Origin: Deinococcus sp. AJ005 | GTDB lineage: Bacteria; Deinococcota; Deinococci; Deinococcales; Deinococcaceae | Length of the DNA: 64,000 nucleotides | Direction of reading: 5' to 3' | Assembly: GCF_009017495.1 (NCBI RefSeq) | Contig: NZ_CP044990.1 | Coordinates: 2,666,001-2,730,000 of the forward strand | In this document: positions 55,181-64,000 of the stretch, piece after piece | How the letters are laid out: each line of letters begins with the position of its first letter | Numbering within the stretch: position 1 is the stretch's first letter | Translations under genes and position numbers: made by a program | The notes under the pieces: generated by a model | What the model saw: only the letters and a program-made list of their open reading frames with translations | Databases searched by the model: none | Told to the model about the DNA's origin: nothing

Positions 55181-55816
55181 ATGTCCCGTTCAACCGCCCA
55201 CAGAGAAACTGGCCGCCGACTGGCCCTGCCCGCCGTGCTGCTGATGCTGGCCCTGGGACTGGCGGCGCTCTTGCTGCTGCCCCGCCTCAACCAGAGCAGC
55301 GGCCCCGCCGAGGGCAGCACCGAGGTCCGCTTCGTGCGCGAGATGATCCAGCATCACGCGCAGGCCGTGGACCTGTCCACCCGTATTCGCGAGAACGGCA
55401 GCGATCCCGCCGTCCGCACGCTGGCGCTGGACATCATTCTGTCTCAGCAGGAGCAGATCGGGCAGATGCACGGCTGGCTGACCCTGTGGAACCGTCCGTG
55501 GGGCGGCGCGGGCATGACCGCCGAACATGCCCTGAGCATGGGCATGGCGACGCCGCAGCAGGTCAAAAGTCTGGACACCCTACCCCCCGCGCAGGCCGAG
55601 GTCACCTTCCTGCAACTGATGACCCGACACCACCAGGGCGCATTGATGATGGCCGAACCTGCTCTGGGCGCGGGCGTTCGCCCAGAGGTGCAGGCGCTGG
55701 CCCGCCAGATCGAGGCCAGCCAGAGCGCAGAGATCAGGAGCATGACCGAGATGCTTAAGGAGCGGGGGGCCGAGCCGTTGCCTGCACCGGGGATGGATAT
55801 GAATCACGAGCATTGA
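55181..55816 (+). CDS. DUF305 domain protein, membrane-anchored
   Basis: 211 aa. A signal/anchor helix at about 14-35, then two DUF305 units with histidine pairs: VRFVREMIQHHAQAVDLST and FLQLMTRHHQGALMMAEPAL. The histidine-rich four-helix fold is often metal (copper) linked. It ends MDMNHEH. Leaderless: TATACT at 55168 lies seven bases before ATG. Confidence 0.87.
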   Translation: MSRSTAHRETGRRLALPAVLLMLALGLAALLLLPRLNQSSGPAEGSTEVRFVREMIQHHAQAVDLSTRIRENGSDPAVRTLALDIILSQQEQIGQMHGWLTLWNRPWGGAGMTAEHALSMGMATPQQVKSLDTLPPAQAEVTFLQLMTRHHQGALMMAEPALGAGVRPEVQALARQIEASQSAEIRSMTEMLKERGAEPLPAPGMDMNHEH

Positions 55817-55860
55817 TTGGCGAGGGTAATTGACTAATCACAGAGCGAGAGGTTTGGACA

Positions 55861-56712
55861 TTATTGTTCAGAAGAGTTTATAATTTTCGCTGCTTCTACT
55901 TCAGCCTTAGCCATGACAGTCGACACCTGTTCTTTCCGAAATATATTTAAGGTTTCTGATTCGTCAAATAAGGTGCCGTTGAATTCTCCTCCAAGATGAA
56001 AATTAATAACGGCACGTACCGCCAAGACTGTCATTCGAGCTGTCGTGTTGGCAACATACACTGCTTGCAATATTTCTGGCTTTTCCTGATAAACTTGTGG
56101 GCCAACTACTAAAACTCCATTCTCAATAAAACCTCCAGTTGTTTTATTGATCACAGGATTGCCATGTTTTGCATCGCAAAGTAGGCCGTAACTAGAGTAA
56201 TCCGCTTCGGCCTGCTCTTTTGATTCTTCTTCGGTCATACCCATGGATTTCCAACCTTCAATCATACGCTGCTTTATCAGCCGATTCTGCCGGTTCCACA
56301 CCTTTTCCCTTGGTCCGACATGCCTGTCCCAGATCTCAGCCTTAGATTCATCGTTGCCTATAAAGAGAAGCTCATAAGTAATTTCGATCATGTTGGCAGC
56401 AAGAGACATGGCCTGTGCCGGATAGCCGTGACCTAAAAGCATGCGAATTGCCTGCGCCTCCTGCTTCAGACGAAGCACAGTCATCAAGGCCACGTTCTGA
56501 GCTTTCGACGTTTTTGTTTTAATTAAAACGTCAACGACGTTTCCCAGAAGATTATTAGTTGCAACTGGCAACTCTTCAAATAGACCCTTTGATAGATCAA
56601 CTAGTGCGGCGTTTGCTCGATTATGTATGTCAAGCAGACTATAACGCGGTGACTGCATAGGCTGTTCCATATCGCAGCTTAACCTGTCAATATCCGATAA
56701 TTTCGTCACCAC
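55861..56712 (-). CDS. AT-rich orphan protein, DUF5677-like
   Basis: 283 aa, mostly helical, without signal or membrane segments. The middle MLLGHGYPAQAMSLAANMIEITYELLFIGN and ICxDAKHGNP-like part (LLCDAKHGNPVINKTTGG) recall DUF5677-type proteins of mobile DNA, though I am not sure. Base composition is visibly lower in GC than both neighbours, a sign of transfer. 25 bases from the helicase gene and in the same direction. Confidence 0.7.
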   Translation of the reverse strand: MVTKLSDIDRLSCDMEQPMQSPRYSLLDIHNRANAALVDLSKGLFEELPVATNNLLGNVVDVLIKTKTSKAQNVALMTVLRLKQEAQAIRMLLGHGYPAQAMSLAANMIEITYELLFIGNDESKAEIWDRHVGPREKVWNRQNRLIKQRMIEGWKSMGMTEEESKEQAEADYSSYGLLCDAKHGNPVINKTTGGFIENGVLVVGPQVYQEKPEILQAVYVANTTARMTVLAVRAVINFHLGGEFNGTLFDESETLNIFRKEQVSTVMAKAEVEAAKIINSSEQ

Positions 56713-56737
56713 TAATCCAGAAGCCTATCCGCACAAC

Positions 56738-60106
<3,369 letters not shown>

Positions 60107-60352
60107 CCCCGCACCTGACCCAACACCATCGGCCACAGCAGGGCTGGCCAGAGGACCCCAAGATTCACCGCAAACAAAAACACGCCCCCGAGTCTAGCGC
60201 ATGTCGCAAAACGGCGCAGTGACAGATGGAAAGGCGTGAAGCAAACGGTTCTTGCCCGATCATGCGGAAGGCTCCAGCCTCCGCCAACTCACGGCACCAA
60301 TGGGACCGCGGGGTTTGACACCCCGGGCCAGGGACCAGTCTCTCCCTCGCGC

Positions 60353-62518
60353 TCAGCCCTGCACCCTGGCTTCCCAGCGTTGCTGGCGGATCTGACGGAC
60401 TTCGGCGGTCAGCAAGATGATGGTATTCAGGACATAGATTCCGGCCAGCGCGGCGATCAGGCCCGTTTGCAGGCCGGTCTGCACGCTGCCGGGAGCCAGC
60501 AGAGGAAGATCCGGGAACGTCACCAGACCCAGGCGGGGGGCCAACGCTGCGAGGACCGCCGCCCAGGCGAGCAGTAACATGCCGCCCCAGGGACTGTTCA
60601 TCAGGCCGGTACCGGGCAGCACCACGGTCAGGGCCCGGACCAGCAGCGGGCGGGCCTGAGCAGAGGTCTGGGCCGCGCGGGGCAGCAGCAGCGAGAGCAG
60701 CAACAGCGCACCCAGGAGTGCCGTACCCAGCAGCGCCCAGCCCAGGCGCAGGCTTCGGCCCGGCGCAGCACTCAGCACCTGGGCCGGGTCCAGCAGCGAC
60801 CCCCGCAGGGTCACGCTCAGGTCTCCGGTCACGGCGCGGGTCAGGCTGCGCTGGTCCGGGTAGCACAGCCGGGGCTGGCCAGGGCGATAGGTTCGCTGGA
60901 AGCTGGCATCGGGGCTGCCAGGATTCAGGCCCAGATTAAAGGCGGCGGCCCCCAGGTCCGGGCGGGCCGACAGCGCGGCGCGGTACTGCTCGCGGGCCTG
61001 GGCCTCGTCGCCGCGCGCCTGTGAGATCACGCCCAGGTTGTTCAGGGCGCAGGCATCGGGCAGGGCCGCCGTGTAGGTCTGACGGGCCGCCGAATCGTCG
61101 CCGTCCAGTTGCGAGGCCAGACCGATCAGCAGGGCGCTGTCCGGGCCGGGGCGCAGGTTCAGGTCCCCGAGGCCAGCGTTGCCCCAGCCGCCGCCGTAGG
61201 TTCCGGTGGTCAGCACCGGACTGCGCAGCGCCGCGCCCGCTTGATTGGCCCACTGCCAGCCGCCCAGTGAGGCCAGCAATCCGGCCAGCAGCAGGGTCAG
61301 CAAAAAGCGCTCGCTCAGGGACGCGTAGGCCACCGAGACGAAACGCGCGCGGGCCAGCGGACGGCGCAGCCAAGACACGAAGCGTCCCCCCAGGGGCCGG
61401 GTGGCCTGACCCTGCGCCCGCCACGCCCGGACCAGCAGCACCAGCGCCGCCGCCAGCAGACTCAGCGCCAGCGCCAGCGTGGACAGCCGCGCGGCGTCAC
61501 GCACGCTGCCCAGCCCATTCGGCCCCAGGTTGTACAGCGTCCCGGCCCGCAGTGAGCGCGAGAACTGCCGCCACTCCTCGGCCTCGCCCGCGCGGCCCTG
61601 GGTTTCCAGAATGCCCGCGTAGCGCGCGTACAGCGCCGGGCCGCCCTCAAAACGCGGGTGCAGTTCGCGCAGGTAGGCCATCCATGATTCGGCGCGGGCC
61701 AGCCGGTTCTGCGTCAGCAGAGTGCCCAGGTAGGCGCTGGGATTGCCGTAAGCCCCCAGAGCCGCCCGGCTGACTGGGATGTCGGGGTCCAGGCCGCGTC
61801 CGGCGGCGTCGCGACGCGCACGGTCCAGCGCCAGATCGGCGGCTGCCGGATAGCCCGCCGTGTCCAGCCGCGCGGCCAGTTGCACCCACGCCGGAAACGA
61901 CAGCGCGGTGCCCAGCGCCCGCCGCACAGTGCTGAGGGCCGCATAACTGTCGCCTGCCACCCGGCGCTGTTCGGCCAGCCGCAGCAGCAGGAAGGGATTG
62001 GTGGGATCATCGTTCGCCGCCGCCTGCACACCCGCCTCTGGGATGGCCTGGGCGGCGCGCAGCAGCCAGCCCGTCACAGCGGGGTCCGGCGGAAAGACCA
62101 CCCGCTCCTGCACGCTGGGGCCAGAGGGTCCGGCGGCCAGCGTAAAGCGCTCGGCGTACCCGTTCCCCCCGGTGGTCACGCGGACCACACCCCCGGAGGC
62201 GTCCAGCGAACTGACCGGCCCCGGCAGATCGGCGCGGCCCAGCACCCGGCCCCGCGCCGTGTAGGCGTAGACCTCCGGCCCCACGCCCAGGTAGGTCACG
62301 CCGCCCACCTCCAGCGGACCGCTCAGCTCGCCCAGAGCTGCCGGAAAACTGCGCTGCCAGACCAGCTTCGGCCCGTCCTCGTAGCGCAGGGTGCGGCCTT
62401 CCAGCACCGGAGCGGCCCCCGCCGGGACAGCCCACGCCAGCCCCAGCAGCAGGGCGAGGACGGGCCGAAGGACTGCTTTTACGCGCCGCCCCTGCCTCAC
62501 GTATGGTCTCCGCCTCAC
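60353..62518 (-). CDS. Large exported/membrane protein with TPR-like repeats
   Basis: 721 aa, coupled to plsY by GTGA. Signal-like start (about 12-35: VKAVLRPVLALLLGLAWAV), then a beta-propeller-like stretch (about 38-130), a TPR-type helical region (about 160-320), and three groups of transmembrane helices (about 340-365, 400-425, 610-715). A second TPR-like part (ALNNLGVISQARGDEAQARE) lies between. Unknown function; probably envelope assembly. Confidence 0.75.
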   Translation of the reverse strand: MRRRPYVRQGRRVKAVLRPVLALLLGLAWAVPAGAAPVLEGRTLRYEDGPKLVWQRSFPAALGELSGPLEVGGVTYLGVGPEVYAYTARGRVLGRADLPGPVSSLDASGGVVRVTTGGNGYAERFTLAAGPSGPSVQERVVFPPDPAVTGWLLRAAQAIPEAGVQAAANDDPTNPFLLLRLAEQRRVAGDSYAALSTVRRALGTALSFPAWVQLAARLDTAGYPAAADLALDRARRDAAGRGLDPDIPVSRAALGAYGNPSAYLGTLLTQNRLARAESWMAYLRELHPRFEGGPALYARYAGILETQGRAGEAEEWRQFSRSLRAGTLYNLGPNGLGSVRDAARLSTLALALSLLAAALVLLVRAWRAQGQATRPLGGRFVSWLRRPLARARFVSVAYASLSERFLLTLLLAGLLASLGGWQWANQAGAALRSPVLTTGTYGGGWGNAGLGDLNLRPGPDSALLIGLASQLDGDDSAARQTYTAALPDACALNNLGVISQARGDEAQAREQYRAALSARPDLGAAAFNLGLNPGSPDASFQRTYRPGQPRLCYPDQRSLTRAVTGDLSVTLRGSLLDPAQVLSAAPGRSLRLGWALLGTALLGALLLLSLLLPRAAQTSAQARPLLVRALTVVLPGTGLMNSPWGGMLLLAWAAVLAALAPRLGLVTFPDLPLLAPGSVQTGLQTGLIAALAGIYVLNTIILLTAEVRQIRQQRWEARVQG

Positions 62519-63093
62519 GCCCGGTCCCCCGGCCCCACCGGAAAGGCCAGCAAATGTACGGCCCGCAGCGCCATCGCCACGCCCCCGGCCAGCAGATCGG
62601 GCAGACCCCCGTACCGCAGGCTGAGCAGCAGGCCCACCGGCACGGCCACGGCAGTGGCGAAGGGCACGGCGTTCAGCTTCAGGCGGCTTTGCAGCGTGGC
62701 CCGGTACAGCGGAATCAGGACCAGTCCGGTGCCCAGCGTGCCCAGCAACGTCAGCGGGGCAGCCACCAGCAGCGCCCCCAGAAACGGCGCGATCCCGGCC
62801 CCGCCCTGAAAACGGAAGAACACCGGGTAGCAGTGGCCCAGCACCACCGCCAGGGTGGCCAGCCAGGTCAGCTCCGGCGTCAGCGCGCGGGCCACGGCCA
62901 CAGCCAACACGCCTTTCATGATGTCCCCGGCGGTCACCAGAATGGCGGCGTTGCGTCCGAACTGCCGGTAGGTGCCGCTGCCCCCCGGCAGATCGCGCCC
63001 ACTGATGTCCGCTCCGCGCACCCGCGAATACAACACGCCCGTGACCAGCGATCCCAGCAGGTAGGAAATGAGAGCAACCAGCAGGGGCAACAT
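62515..63093 (-). CDS. plsY: PlsY-like glycerol-3-phosphate acyltransferase, divergent
   Basis: 192 aa, multi-pass membrane protein of the PlsY family, which acylates glycerol-3-phosphate from acyl-phosphate. The three signature regions are present but altered: LPGGSGTYRQFGRNAAILVT instead of GSGNxGATN, VVLGHCYPVFFRFQGGAGIA with GGAG for the usual GGKG, and LKLNAVPFATAVAV. It may be a second copy with changed activity. Overlaps the next gene by four bases. Confidence 0.75.
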   Translation of the reverse strand: MLPLLVALISYLLGSLVTGVLYSRVRGADISGRDLPGGSGTYRQFGRNAAILVTAGDIMKGVLAVAVARALTPELTWLATLAVVLGHCYPVFFRFQGGAGIAPFLGALLVAAPLTLLGTLGTGLVLIPLYRATLQSRLKLNAVPFATAVAVPVGLLLSLRYGGLPDLLAGGVAMALRAVHLLAFPVGPGDRA

Positions 63094-63303
63094 ACGCGCC
63101 GCATTGTAGGGCAGGGCCGGGGCGGGAGCGCAGCCCGGAAGAGGTATACAGGGAACAGGCAGCAGAGCGTCTGCTCAGTGCTGGACATACACCAGGGCAG
63201 GCCGGGACTGGAATCCAACCACGTTGACCCGCACTGGCCAGAGTGCAATCTGAACTGTGGCCCGATCAGTTCCCCTGCCCCGGACTCCTTTACACTCAGG
63301 GCG

Positions 63304-64000
63304 ATGACCACAGGTGAAACCGGCTTGCAGGCGCAGGAGACCGCTGAAGTCCTCTCCCGCGAGGAACTGCGGCGCTACTCGCGGCAACTGCTGGTGCCCG
63401 AATGGCTGGAGGCCGGGGCACAGGAACGGCTGCGGCGCGCAAGCGTGCTGGTGGTGGGCGCGGGCGGGCTGGGTGGCCCGGTGATCACGCTGCTGGCGGG
63501 GGCCGGTGTTGGACGGCTGGTGATCGCGGACGGCGATACGGTGGGCGTCAGCAATCTGCACCGCCAGACGCAGTTCATAGCCGCCGACGTGGGCCGTCCC
63601 AAGGCAGAGGTGGCAGCGGCACGGGCACAGGCGATCAATCCGTTCGTGCAGATCAGCACTGCTCCCAGACTGGACCCCGAAGATATGCAGCGCGCCACAG
63701 ATGATGTCACCCTCGTGATAGACGCCACCGACAACTTCGAGACCCGCTATGCCATCGCCGATGCCTGCGCGCAAAGCGGGCGCGAATGGGTCTGGGGCGC
63801 AGCCAGCGGCAGCAGCGGCATGGTCAGCGTGTTCGGGCCACAGTTTGGCCTGCGCGATCTGTTCCCCACCCCTGGCGACGCCCCCTCCTGCGATGAAACC
63901 GGCGTGCTGGGTCCAGTCCCCCAGGTGGTGGGCAGCCTGATGGCCCAGGAGGCCCTCAAGGTTCTGGGAGGCGTGGGGGAACCCCTGAGGGGCCGATTGT
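63304..64000 (+). CDS. MoeB/ThiF-type adenylyltransferase, cut by the window end
   Basis: 232 codons are visible with no stop. Rossmann loop SVLVVGAGGLGGPVITLLAG, DGDTVGVSNLHRQTQF, the Arg finger region and LVIDATDNFETRYAIADACA are family hallmarks. It activates the C-terminus of a sulfur-carrier protein (MoaD or ThiS) with ATP. Leaderless: TACACT at 63291 lies seven bases before ATG. Full-length proteins may carry a C-terminal rhodanese domain beyond the window. Confidence 0.92.
   Translation, partial: MTTGETGLQAQETAEVLSREELRRYSRQLLVPEWLEAGAQERLRRASVLVVGAGGLGGPVITLLAGAGVGRLVIADGDTVGVSNLHRQTQFIAADVGRPKAEVAAARAQAINPFVQISTAPRLDPEDMQRATDDVTLVIDATDNFETRYAIADACAQSGREWVWGAASGSSGMVSVFGPQFGLRDLFPTPGDAPSCDETGVLGPVPQVVGSLMAQEALKVLGGVGEPLRGRL

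Overview
The window looks like chromosomal DNA of a Deinococcus species. It is GC-rich, it carries a clear ddrO (the radiation/desiccation-response repressor known from Deinococcus) and a thermostable-type carboxypeptidase Taq. Many genes start leaderless, with a TAnnnT box 5-8 bases before ATG/GTG. These signs come from reading proteins and motifs by eye; no database search was run.

Layout. 1-1279: 5' part of a lipoprotein gene. 1.5-4.3 kb: promoter, SAM-I (S-box) riboswitch and a metY-metX operon for homocysteine synthesis. 4.4-5.1 kb: DtxR/MntR-type metalloregulator. 5.2-9.9 kb: ECF sigma, short anti-sigma, RseB-like protein, DUF1800, DUF1501 and a CXXCH haem-motif protein, all one way. 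10.2-12.3 kb: LacI regulator and DNA polymerase IV. 12.3-14.8 kb: three PIN-domain toxin-antitoxin modules separated by four copies of a hairpin repeat. 14.86-17.45 kb: a strikingly AT-rich three-gene operon (D12-class adenine methylase, four-helix membrane protein, DndB-like DGQHR protein), the best candidate for an undescribed defence-type system. 17.5-20.6 kb: carB.

21.4-23.5 kb: E1 beta and alpha of a 2-oxoacid dehydrogenase. 23.8-30.9 kb: DUF4384 surface-type protein, second ECF sigma, FUN14 protein, pgi, NfeD-like protein, carboxypeptidase Taq. 31.0-31.7 kb: ddrO with an operator-like site on its promoter. 31.7-32.4 kb: RHH/MazF pair. 32.5-35.3 kb: bactofilin-like membrane protein, moaC, YceD. 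35.4-38.4 kb: peroxiredoxin, sugar nucleotidyltransferase, manC. 38.4-41.3 kb: HAD, phosphoribosyltransferase-TRSP and ATP-grasp genes, the set known from Ter (tellurite/stress) loci. 42.7-45 kb: secreted VWA protein with three 90-residue repeats, and a DUF2259 protein.

45-49.4 kb: small enzymes and hypotheticals, then a lipoyl-less E2-like protein with a long disordered middle. 49.7-51.4 kb: a Leu/Phe-dehydrogenase paralogue lacking one catalytic lysine, and udk. 51.7-55.8 kb: trmFO, DUF218, MscS channel, DUF305. 55.9-56.7 kb: an AT-rich orphan. 56.7-63.1 kb: SNF2/SWIM helicase, large membrane protein and a divergent plsY. 63.3-64.0 kb: truncated MoeB/ThiF gene. Two roughly 148-bp MITE-like repeats with AACCCCTC/GAGGGGTT ends lie at 41.4 and 51.5 kb. 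No rRNA, tRNA, CRISPR array or intact insertion sequence was seen.
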